This document shows, in pieces, positions 42,907 to 50,555 of a stretch of 64,000 nt of DNA. This stretch comes from Woeseiaceae bacterium (GTDB lineage Bacteria > Pseudomonadota > Gammaproteobacteria > Steroidobacterales > Woeseiaceae). Position 1 is the stretch's first letter. The number at the start of each line of letters is the position of its first letter. Where the stretch lies: assembly GCA_028822065.1 (NCBI GenBank), contig JAPKEL010000001.1:1-64000 (forward strand), read 5' to 3'. The position numbers and the translations under genes are program-made. The notes beneath the pieces were generated by a model. That model did not search any database and was not told the DNA's origin. It worked only from the letters and a program-made list of their open reading frames with translations.

Positions 42907-44646
42907 GTGAAAAAAATGAATAAGAGTATTTTATTATTATTGAGTTTTTTTTTAACAGCCTGTACTCAAGAAGATGATCGTCAACTTGGTGCTGATATTA
43001 TCCTTACTAATGCCCGAGTATATTCAATGCGATGGGATGAACCAGATTTAGATGGCACATTATCTTCTGAGGCACCTAATAATGGAGAGTGGCAACCCGA
43101 TGCGAATGCGGTAGTTATTCGTAACAGTAAAATTGTTTTTGTTGGCAAAACTACAAAAGCTCTTACTTATCAAGGAGAAAATACTCAGATTATTGATCTT
43201 GCTGGTGCAACAGTTTTACCCGGATTAGTTGATTCTCATACGCATGTGTTTGGCGTCGGCGCCGCACTTGAGAGAGTTGATTTAATTGGCGTATTGACTG
43301 AAGAAGAAATGGTAGCAAAAGTTGTTGAAAGAGCAAAAACTACCCCTAAAGGAGAATGGATTATCGGCCGTGGATGGGATGAAGGAGTTTGGGCAAATCA
43401 ATATCCAGATAAGATTTTACTGAGTAAATCTGTTCCTGATCATCCTGTATTCTTATCAAGTTTGCATAGCTTTGGAGGCCTTGCTAATCAAAAAGCATTA
43501 GATGTTGTTGGTATTAATTCAACAACAAAAGTTCCTGTCGGAGGAGACATTAAGCTAGGGCTTGATGGCGAACCTAATGGTTTATTTTTAAATCGAGCGG
43601 TCCCTGTGATAAGAGATGCTATTCCGTCTCTAACGCAAGAAGCTTTGATGGCTCGTGCTTTAGCTGGCCTCAACCAAATGGCCGAGGATGGATTTGTTGC
43701 AGTACATGATGCTGGACTGAATACGTCTATGATGGCTGCTTTAGAGCAACTGGAGGCGGAAAATTTATTGCCGATTAGAGTTTATGCGATGTTATCTTTG
43801 AGGGATGAACCACTGATGGAAAAATGGATTGAAAAAGGCCCCGATAACGATATGGATAGTATGTTGGTTACTAGAGCAGTGAAGGCTTATTATGATGGAG
43901 CTTTAGGGTCAAGAGGGGCAAGATTGCTGTATGACTATTCTGATCTACCTGGGCATCGAGGAATTAGTGGTGATGGTTATGGCTTTAATGAAACATTGAT
44001 GGCTCGGGCCATGAAGAAAGGATTTCAAGTTGCAATTCATGCTATTGGAGATGCTGGCAATCGTGAGGCCTTAGATATCTTAGAAAGAGTGTTCGATGAA
44101 GCTCCTTTCACCAGATTTAACCGTCACAGAATTGAACATGCCCAAATTCTTCATCCTGATGATTTACCTCGATTAGGACAGCTTGGCATTATTGCATCAA
44201 TGGAACCGCAACATGCTGTTGAAGATAAAACATGGGCAGAGATTCGTTTGGGATCCGAACGCATTAAAGGTGCGTATGCCTGGAGATCGTTAAGAGAGAG
44301 CAAAGCTCGTTTGACATTTAATTCTGATAATCCAGGTTCCGATCATAATATTTTTTATGGTTTACACTCCGCTATTACTCGTCAAGATAAGGATTCTCAG
44401 CCTGAAGGGGGTTGGTATATTGAGGAGTCAGTTAATGTGGACGAAGCAATTCGAAGTTATACTTCATGGTCAGCTTTTGCCAGTTTTAAAGAAAATGAGA
44501 CTGGCATCATTGATGTTGGTAGATGGGCTGATCTAAGCGTTATGAATCTTGATCCTTTCTTACTATCAGACGATAGCCCCGTTGACCTATTGGATGGGCA
44601 AATTCTCATGACCATTGTCAATGGATCGATTGTATATGAAAGATAA
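42907..44646 (+). CDS. Amidohydrolase lipoprotein (YtcJ-like)
   Basis: 579 residues with a lipoprotein signal (SFFLTAC, Cys about 19) and an amidohydrolase family 3 domain. Metal-site blocks are LVDSHTHVFG, the carboxylysine-region TRAVKAYYDGALGSRGA, VAIHAIGDAGN, HRIEHAQ and FNSDNPGSD. The best-known relatives (NfdA/YtcJ) hydrolyse N-substituted formamides or other amides. Start: GTG at 42907, because GGAG sits 8 bases upstream; an in-frame ATG follows at 42916. The 3' end is 25 bases before the cupin lipoprotein gene, so co-transcription is likely. Confidence 0.87.
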   Translation: MKKMNKSILLLLSFFLTACTQEDDRQLGADIILTNARVYSMRWDEPDLDGTLSSEAPNNGEWQPDANAVVIRNSKIVFVGKTTKALTYQGENTQIIDLAGATVLPGLVDSHTHVFGVGAALERVDLIGVLTEEEMVAKVVERAKTTPKGEWIIGRGWDEGVWANQYPDKILLSKSVPDHPVFLSSLHSFGGLANQKALDVVGINSTTKVPVGGDIKLGLDGEPNGLFLNRAVPVIRDAIPSLTQEALMARALAGLNQMAEDGFVAVHDAGLNTSMMAALEQLEAENLLPIRVYAMLSLRDEPLMEKWIEKGPDNDMDSMLVTRAVKAYYDGALGSRGARLLYDYSDLPGHRGISGDGYGFNETLMARAMKKGFQVAIHAIGDAGNREALDILERVFDEAPFTRFNRHRIEHAQILHPDDLPRLGQLGIIASMEPQHAVEDKTWAEIRLGSERIKGAYAWRSLRESKARLTFNSDNPGSDHNIFYGLHSAITRQDKDSQPEGGWYIEESVNVDEAIRSYTSWSAFASFKENETGIIDVGRWADLSVMNLDPFLLSDDSPVDLLDGQILMTIVNGSIVYER

Positions 44647-44671
44647 ATTTACTCAAAAATACAGAGGTAAT

Positions 44672-45169
44672 ATGGAATTCACTATAAGAAAAAATCGTTT
44701 ATTTTTTATTAGCCTAATCTTTTTATCATTGATTGCTTGTTCTAAATCTGAAGAAATTCAAGTAACTGAGTTTTCAGATTACAAATTTCAATCATCTGGT
44801 ACAAGACAGTTTGAGTGGGATGATGAAGGCGGTATTGGCTGGGTGAAAATTTTGCTTGAGAAGGCTAATTTTAAAGATGCAGAGATTGAGATAGCTGAAA
44901 TGTATTTTCCTCCAGGGTATCAGGACATCGCTCATATGCATGAGTTGGAATTGCTTTTCGTTCTTGAAGGGAGGCTTGATCATATTGTAAATGGCGAGTC
45001 GCATATACTAAGGCCGGGTATGTTAGGTGTTGTACGTGAACCAGATTTAGTTGTTCATCGTGCAGACTCAGATGTTGGTGTACGTGTACTTGTCATATGG
45101 CCTTATGGGAAGGAAGTGCAAGTCTTAGAGGACGAGCAATTACGTGAAATTTCCTTGATCATCAATTGA
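44672..45169 (+). CDS. Cupin-domain lipoprotein
   Basis: 165 residues with a lipobox (SLIAC, Cys23) and one cupin barrel: HMHELELLFVLEGRLDHIV forms motif 1 with His, His and Glu metal ligands, and LRPGMLGVV/PDLVVHRADSD forms motif 2. The start ATG 44672 has AGAGG 5 bases upstream; an in-frame ATG at 44615 lies inside the preceding gene and has no site. The reaction is unknown. It may be a metal-dependent sensor or enzyme working on the product of the adjacent amidohydrolase. Confidence 0.8.
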   Translation: MEFTIRKNRLFFISLIFLSLIACSKSEEIQVTEFSDYKFQSSGTRQFEWDDEGGIGWVKILLEKANFKDAEIEIAEMYFPPGYQDIAHMHELELLFVLEGRLDHIVNGESHILRPGMLGVVREPDLVVHRADSDVGVRVLVIWPYGKEVQVLEDEQLREISLIIN

Positions 45170-45242
45170 TGATTTTTTCATGGGTTGCTAAAAGAAACAT
45201 AAGAGAAATTAAGGAATATTAACTAATTCATTAGATAAGAAT

Positions 45243-46061
45243 ATGAAAAAAGATAACAATGATGCTGAGACATTATTAAGAGAAGAGTTAGACGCAGGGA
45301 TCTTACGCGTGACGATGAATGATCCCCGCCGCCGTAATGCTCTCTCCTTGGAAATGATAAGGCAATTAAGTGACGCAATTTATAATGCTTCACTTAATCA
45401 AAAAATAAACGTTATTATTATTGCAGCTTCTGCACCTACGTTCTGCGCGGGTCATGATTTAAAAGAAATGACAATAGCACGAGAACGCGCCGATGGAGGA
45501 AATGCATTCTATGCTAAATTATTTTCTAATTGTTCGGCATTGATGCAATTAATTATCGATAACTCCAAACCTGTAATTGCAGAGGTTTCTGGTATAGCCA
45601 CTGCTGCTGGCTGTCAATTAGTGGCCAGTTGTGATTTGGCAATAGCTTCAGACCAAGCGGCATTTGCAACACCAGGAGTAAATATTGGACTTTTTTGTTC
45701 GACACCCATGGTTGCTTTATCCAGAAATGTAGCCAATAAACATGCTATGGAGATGTTATTAACAGGCGAAATGATTGACGCGAATAAAGCGAAAGAAATT
45801 GGCTTGGTAAATCATGTTGTTAATGAGGTTGATTTGTTGGAAAGAACAATGAAATTAGCTGCTTTGATTGCAAGCAAATCATCAGTTACGGTTTCACGTG
45901 GAAAAAAAACATTTTATCGTCAGTTAGACCAACCGCTAAAAGAAGCTTATAAATTATGCTCTGAAGTGATGGTTAATAATATGTTAGAAAACGAGGCAAA
46001 AGAAGGTATAGACGCATTTATAAATAAACGTCTACCCAATTGGAATATTGAAGATGATTGA
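45243..46061 (+). CDS. Enoyl-CoA hydratase/isomerase family protein, ECHDC3-like
   Basis: A 272-residue crotonase-fold protein with the CoA-binding FCAGHDLKEM loop. The oxyanion hole region GIATAAGCQL is conserved, but both catalytic glutamates of true enoyl-CoA hydratases are replaced: Gln125 and Gly145 occupy the E144/E164 positions, in AAGCQLVASCD and FATPGVNIGL. This combination is typical of ECHDC3-like proteins. Canonical hydration is therefore unlikely and the reaction is unknown. It is cytoplasmic. Confidence 0.88.
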   Translation: MKKDNNDAETLLREELDAGILRVTMNDPRRRNALSLEMIRQLSDAIYNASLNQKINVIIIAASAPTFCAGHDLKEMTIARERADGGNAFYAKLFSNCSALMQLIIDNSKPVIAEVSGIATAAGCQLVASCDLAIASDQAAFATPGVNIGLFCSTPMVALSRNVANKHAMEMLLTGEMIDANKAKEIGLVNHVVNEVDLLERTMKLAALIASKSSVTVSRGKKTFYRQLDQPLKEAYKLCSEVMVNNMLENEAKEGIDAFINKRLPNWNIEDD

Positions 46062-46118
46062 TCAGGTATAAATTAATATATATTAAAATTTCTCCTAAGT
46101 ATTTGGGTGTTATAAACG

Positions 46119-46127
46119 TGATATAAT
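46119..46127 (+). promoter_or_regulatory. Extended -10 promoter for the pssA operon
   Basis: TGATATAAT matches the extended -10 consensus, identical to the element before dapF, and sits 43 bases before the GTG start of pssA. A -35 box is not obvious. It probably drives pssA and the tightly spaced downstream genes up to about 50.5 kb. Confidence 0.5.
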
Positions 46128-46170
46128 TCATAATTAAGCGATAACCTGACAATGAGTAAGGTAATGTAAA

Positions 46171-46908
46171 GTGAAAAATATCGTACGTTATAGCATTCCA
46201 AATATGTTCACAGCAGCAAGTCTTTTGCTAGGCTTTGCCTCAATTATTACAAGTCAAACTGGTAATATAGAACAAGCAGCATGGATGATTGTATGGTGTG
46301 GCATTCTGGATGTAATGGATGGTCTTTCGGCAAGATTATTAAATGCAACATCTCCTTTTGGTGCTGAGTTTGACTCTATGGCAGATCTAGTCTCTTTTGG
46401 TGTCGCACCTGCCATATTAATGCTCAATGCAGTAATGTACCTTAATGATATAGATCGTCATTCAATTGAATTCTGGGTTCTTTCAGTTTCTGTAAGTGCT
46501 TTTGTTCTCGCAGGTGCACTTCGACTAGCAAGATATAATTTATCATCTGATAAACCAATGAAGGGCTGGTTTTCAGGTATTCCGATTACGGCAGCTGGTG
46601 CGGGCTTAACCGCTACAGCTGTAATTCTATTATTACGTCATAATGCTATTTTGGATGCGGAATGGATTAATTTGTATGTACCGATCTTTATGTTTATTTT
46701 GGCCATATGCATGGTGTCAACATTTAAGTTTCCAAAAATGATGAAACGTGACGGGCTTTATATCAATCTGTTTCAAGCATTTAACTTTTCTGTTTCATGC
46801 TACTGTGCTGTAACTCGAAGTTATCCAGAGTTTCTATTTTTTATGGGTATCTTTCTTTTGATTGCTGGTACCGTAGCAGGTCTTTTTGCAAAAACCGAAG
46901 TAAGATAG
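46171..46908 (+). CDS. pssA: CDP-diacylglycerol--serine O-phosphatidyltransferase
   Basis: 245 residues and about seven to eight helices. The CDP-alcohol phosphatidyltransferase signature is intact: Asp47, Asp50-Gly51, Ala54-Arg55, Gly64, Asp68 and Asp72 (DVMDGLSAR...GAEFDSMAD). It makes phosphatidylserine, the precursor of phosphatidylethanolamine, in the inner membrane. It is the Bacillus/eukaryote-type enzyme rather than the E. coli peripheral type. The start is GTG at 46171. A phospho-lyase that may act on phosphoethanolamine follows after 45 bases. Confidence 0.93.
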   Translation: MKNIVRYSIPNMFTAASLLLGFASIITSQTGNIEQAAWMIVWCGILDVMDGLSARLLNATSPFGAEFDSMADLVSFGVAPAILMLNAVMYLNDIDRHSIEFWVLSVSVSAFVLAGALRLARYNLSSDKPMKGWFSGIPITAAGAGLTATAVILLLRHNAILDAEWINLYVPIFMFILAICMVSTFKFPKMMKRDGLYINLFQAFNFSVSCYCAVTRSYPEFLFFMGIFLLIAGTVAGLFAKTEVR

Positions 46909-46953
46909 TATTACATTCAGTAATAAGTGAATTATAAGAAATATAATTAAAAA

Positions 46954-48255
46954 TTGAATTCTGAAGAAACAAAATTTCCCCTTGATAATATGCTCGAAAG
47001 ACGCAAGAGATTTCTTGGCCCGGCTTATCGTCTATTTTATGATCGCCCATTAAATATAGTAAGAGGCGACGGTGTTTGGCTTTTTGATAATGATAACAAG
47101 CGTTATTTGGATATGTATAATAATGTGGCGCATGTCGGGCATTGTCATCCACATGTTGTAGAAGCCATCAGAAAACAAGTCGGAATACTGAATACACATA
47201 CTCGCTATCTCCATAGTAATGTCTTAAATTATGCAGAAAGACTTTTGGATAAAATGCCTGATGAACTCGATGTAACAATGTTTAGTTGCACGGGTACAGA
47301 GGCGAATGAACTCGCACTCAGAATTGCGCGGACTTATACAGAAGGCACTGGAATTATTGTCACTGAAGACGCTTATCATGGGAACTCGGAAGCGATTGCT
47401 GAGATATCTACCGAGGATAATGAGCCCGAAGATCGATCCGAATATGTTGTGACCGTTCCAGCTCCTGATACATATCGTGGTTTATATTCTAATAAGGATG
47501 CCGCAGAAAAATATGCTGAACATATTAAATCTGCGTTGCAAAAACTTAAACAGAGGAACATCAAGGTTGCCGCATTTATTATTGATACGATTATTTCTAG
47601 TAGCGGCGTTGTAGGACCACCACCTGGTTATTTAAGAAAAGCCGCAGAAATTGTGCGTGAGGCTGGCGGATTATTCATAGCAGATGAAGTTCAACCTGGA
47701 TTTGGAAGAATCGGTAAAACTTTTTGGGGTTACGAGTCTGATGATTTTGTTCCAGATATTGTTACCATGGGCAAACCCATGGGAAATGGTCACCCCATTG
47801 CTGCAACGGTTATACAACGCCCTTTAGTTGAAAAATTTTCGAATAAAACTGGTTACTTTAATACCTTTGGCGGCAATCCAGTATCTTGTGCAGCCGCGAT
47901 GGCTGTCATGGATGTGATCGAGATGGAAGATCTTCAAAAAAACGCATTGGAAGTGGGTGCGTTTTTGAAAGAAGGTATTAAGTCCATTGCGTTAAAATTT
48001 CCGCTTATCGGCGATGTCCGTGGCAGTGGATTTTTTCTTGCAATAGAAATGGTAGAGGACAGTAAAAAAAACCCGGCAACTAAAGCGGCTTATAAAATAG
48101 TTCAGGAATTAAAAGAGCGTGGTATTTTAACAAACACCATTGGACCTGATGAGAATATTTTAAAGCTTAGACCGCCCATGGTGTTTACTAAGGAGAATGC
48201 CAACTTCTTCCTCGATCAACTGGAGATAGTGGTAAAAAAATTCAGTTATAATTGA
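46954..48255 (+). CDS. Class III aminotransferase-fold phospho-lyase (ETNPPL/PHYKPL-like)
   Basis: A 433-residue PLP enzyme. DMYNNVAHVGHCHPHVV, LNTHTRYLH, SCTGTEANELALRIAR, FIADEVQPGFGR, PLP-Lys274 in MGKPMGNGHP and YFNTFGGNPVSCA match the AGXT2L1/AGXT2L2 subgroup closely. These are ethanolamine-phosphate phospho-lyase and 5-phosphohydroxylysine phospho-lyase rather than ordinary transaminases. They release phosphate and ammonia to give acetaldehyde or aminoadipate semialdehyde. The TTG start at 46954 gives the N-terminal length seen in those homologues; an ATG at 46990 is the alternative. pssA upstream favours phosphoethanolamine; this is inferred. Confidence 0.86.
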   Translation: MNSEETKFPLDNMLERRKRFLGPAYRLFYDRPLNIVRGDGVWLFDNDNKRYLDMYNNVAHVGHCHPHVVEAIRKQVGILNTHTRYLHSNVLNYAERLLDKMPDELDVTMFSCTGTEANELALRIARTYTEGTGIIVTEDAYHGNSEAIAEISTEDNEPEDRSEYVVTVPAPDTYRGLYSNKDAAEKYAEHIKSALQKLKQRNIKVAAFIIDTIISSSGVVGPPPGYLRKAAEIVREAGGLFIADEVQPGFGRIGKTFWGYESDDFVPDIVTMGKPMGNGHPIAATVIQRPLVEKFSNKTGYFNTFGGNPVSCAAAMAVMDVIEMEDLQKNALEVGAFLKEGIKSIALKFPLIGDVRGSGFFLAIEMVEDSKKNPATKAAYKIVQELKERGILTNTIGPDENILKLRPPMVFTKENANFFLDQLEIVVKKFSYN

Positions 48256-48294
48256 ATGAATAAAGTCTATATTTAATTTCATTTAAAGGACAGT

Positions 48295-48429
48295 ATGATG
48301 TTTGGATTACCTTGGGAAACAACTATTTGGGTTTTTGGATCCCCTGTATTTTGGATTCTCTATACATTAATTTTCCTTTTTCGGACTCGCTCTTGGCCTA
48401 AAGATTCTAATAATGAGGATCTTCATTGA
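48295..48429 (+). CDS. 44-residue membrane peptide, putative small subunit of the SSS symporter
   Basis: A short frame of 44 codons with a good ribosome-binding site (AAAGGA about 5 bases upstream). It has one hydrophobic segment rich in Trp, Phe and Leu (TTIWVFGSPVFWILYTLIFLF) and a charged tail RTRSWPKDSNNEDLH. Its stop overlaps the start of the sodium:solute symporter as TTGA, so the two are translationally coupled. Small membrane proteins next to SSS carriers are known (DUF3311, DUF997/YhdT, DUF4212), and this looks like a shorter analogue. Coding status is inferred from position, start signal and composition. Confidence 0.7.
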   Translation: MMFGLPWETTIWVFGSPVFWILYTLIFLFRTRSWPKDSNNEDLH

Positions 48430-49991
48430 ATACCACAGTAATTCTCTTTTTAGTGATCTATTACATAGTAGTTTTAGGGATAGGTTATTGGGCTTTACGC
48501 AATGGTGGCAGTAAAGATCTAGAAGGTTATTTACTCGGCGGTCGAAAAATTGGTCCTGCAACAACGGCCCTAACTCTTCAAACCACTTCAATGAGCGGCT
48601 TTATGTTTCTTGGTGCAGGAGGGCTTGGTTATATTCAAGGATATTGGGCTCTATGGTATGCCTTAGGGGATATTGGAGGAGGAGTATTAAATTTTTCAAT
48701 CATCGGACGAAGAATGCGAAAATTATCGCAGTTATTTGGGGCACTTACGGCTATTGAGTACTTAGAAAAACGTTACCCTTCTGGAGTTCTTAGGCTAATT
48801 TCAGGCTCACTTGCTGTCTTTTTACTTGGTTTTTATGTGCTGGCACAATTTATTGCAGGCGGAAAAGGTATGGCATTAGTGACTGGTATACCTTACCCAA
48901 TTGCACTTGCTATTGCTGTTTCCGTGATTGTTCTTTATACATTTATGGGAGGCTATTTGGCAGTGGCTTATACGGATTTCTTCCAAAGTTTAATAATGTT
49001 GTTTGGAGTACTATGGATTTTTATAGCAGTTTTATATGAATTAGGAGGCTTTACTGCAGCAAATAATGCGCTTCATGATCTTGATCCTACTCTACTCTCT
49101 ATGTGGGGAAAAGATTTGGGTTTTGAAGGGCAATGGGGCGTAGTCGCAGGAGCAATTTTGATATTTTCGGTCGGCTATCTCGGGTGGCCACATGTTGTCA
49201 CCCGACATATGGCTATGAAATCTCCTGTCACAGCTAGAGAAGCCGGAGCATGGGCCACAGTTTGGAATTTATTTTTTGTACCTACGCCATATTTGATTGG
49301 AATATTTGCAATATTAATCCTTCCGGACATGAATGATCCAGAGATGGCCATTTTCCAAGTTGCAAATAAATTATTACCAGCAGCAGCAACTGGATTAGTT
49401 ATGGCAGCGATTATGGCGGCCATTATGTCAACAGCTGATTCTCTGTTATTGCAAACGGGCACAATCGCGGCTCGCGATTTGTATGAGCGATTCATTAATC
49501 CAGAAGCATCAGAAAAACAAATGATCTGGGTTTCAAGAGGATTGATAATAACAATAGCTATAATTGGTTATTTCATTGCATTGATAGAGCCACCATCAGT
49601 CTTTAATGTGGTGATATTTACAACATCAGTTCTAGGCAGTGCATTTCTCCCTGCTTACGTGTGTGCAGTATGGTGGAAGAAAGCCAATATGCCAGGAGCG
49701 TTATGTTCGATTATTTTGGGGGCATTAACGGCGTTTTGTTGGCAGTTTTTTGGAGTTACGGAGATGACAACAATTGCACCTATGGTGGTGGGCGTTATTT
49801 CTTCAACGTCTACTATGATAATTGTTAGTCTGTTGACGCAATCAAAGTATCCTGTACCTGAAAATGTGCTGGAATTAATTGAGGAATCTTCACTTGTTAG
49901 ATTAATTCCAAACAATATCAGCTCGGCATCTAATAATTCTATAGCAATCCAAGCACTGGAGATTAAAAAATTTCTAGGAAAGAATGAATGA
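48426..49991 (+). CDS. Sodium:solute symporter (SSS family)
   Basis: A 521-residue inner-membrane carrier with about 13 helices and the LeuT-type fold of the solute:sodium symporter family. GGRKIGPATTALTLQTTSMSGFMFLG in the first core helices and AAIMAAIMSTADSLLLQTGTIAARDLY in helix 8 contain the Na+-site Ser/Thr/Asp pattern. It starts with TTG overlapping the micro-subunit stop. The substrate is unknown; family members take up proline, pantothenate, acetate and other small organic molecules. It is encoded with a phospho-lyase, so amino-alcohols or amino acids are reasonable candidates. Confidence 0.9.
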   Translation: MNTTVILFLVIYYIVVLGIGYWALRNGGSKDLEGYLLGGRKIGPATTALTLQTTSMSGFMFLGAGGLGYIQGYWALWYALGDIGGGVLNFSIIGRRMRKLSQLFGALTAIEYLEKRYPSGVLRLISGSLAVFLLGFYVLAQFIAGGKGMALVTGIPYPIALAIAVSVIVLYTFMGGYLAVAYTDFFQSLIMLFGVLWIFIAVLYELGGFTAANNALHDLDPTLLSMWGKDLGFEGQWGVVAGAILIFSVGYLGWPHVVTRHMAMKSPVTAREAGAWATVWNLFFVPTPYLIGIFAILILPDMNDPEMAIFQVANKLLPAAATGLVMAAIMAAIMSTADSLLLQTGTIAARDLYERFINPEASEKQMIWVSRGLIITIAIIGYFIALIEPPSVFNVVIFTTSVLGSAFLPAYVCAVWWKKANMPGALCSIILGALTAFCWQFFGVTEMTTIAPMVVGVISSTSTMIIVSLLTQSKYPVPENVLELIEESSLVRLIPNNISSASNNSIAIQALEIKKFLGKNE

Positions 49992-50485
49992 ATCAAGGTA
50001 ATCTAATTTCAGTGATTGAGCATGATATATGTCAAAAGCAAGCCAAAGAGATTGCTTCTAATCTAGTAATGACTGATGAGCTATTCAGTATGAGGTATTT
50101 TTATTATCCTTATTTTTATTTTAAAGCTGAATGCAGAATGCCTTTTTTGTATGGCCGAAAGAAGTTTACGGTTAATTCTATGGTGGATGCTTGTAGTGGT
50201 CATGCCGCAACAGCCGATTTATTTGGTACTGAAAGAAAAATTGTTCATCAGCAAGAGTTACTCACTAAGAAAATAAAAATTGAGGCAGCTCAAATTCAAG
50301 CAAAACATTATGTTATTGATCATTTGAATCGTAAATTTAAAGCGCTGAATAATTATAATATTTCCATGGAAGCTAAAGGAGAGACATACAAATTATTTTG
50401 GGTGCTAGAATATACAAATCAATCGATTGTAATTGATTCTATTACGGGGGATTTTGAGGCTTTAAATATAAATAAAAGTGCTTAG
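49988..50485 (+). CDS. Unrecognised 165-residue protein of the SSS operon
   Basis: 165 residues with no signal peptide or membrane helix, so cytoplasmic or membrane-associated. Its start overlaps the symporter stop as ATGA. Visible features are an aromatic block FSMRYFYYPYFYFKAEC, RMPFLYGRKKF, a motif DACSGHAATAD, and a Lys-rich helical part followed by beta strands (YKLFWVLEYTNQSIVID) that resemble a small ligand-binding or cone-like domain. I do not recognise the family. Coupled translation suggests a partner or regulator of the carrier. Confidence 0.7.
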   Translation: MNQGNLISVIEHDICQKQAKEIASNLVMTDELFSMRYFYYPYFYFKAECRMPFLYGRKKFTVNSMVDACSGHAATADLFGTERKIVHQQELLTKKIKIEAAQIQAKHYVIDHLNRKFKALNNYNISMEAKGETYKLFWVLEYTNQSIVIDSITGDFEALNINKSA

Positions 50486-50503
50486 TAAATTATATCAGCA
50501 CTT
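50476..50503 (+). terminator. Inverted repeat at the end of the SSS operon
   Basis: AAGTGCT/AGCACTT is a perfect 7-bp inverted repeat with a 14-base loop that spans the stop codon of the 165-residue gene. There is no T-run after it, so it may be a 3'-end stem rather than a true intrinsic terminator. Confidence 0.3.
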
Positions 50504-50555
50504 ACCTTAAGCTAATAAATTAATGGCCTCATACATTTTAATCTAGGAAGAAGTC

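Noticed and set aside
46073-46090. AT-only palindrome after the ECHDC3-like gene
   Set aside because: Alternating A/T palindromes are common in this composition and lack GC pairs for a stable hairpin.
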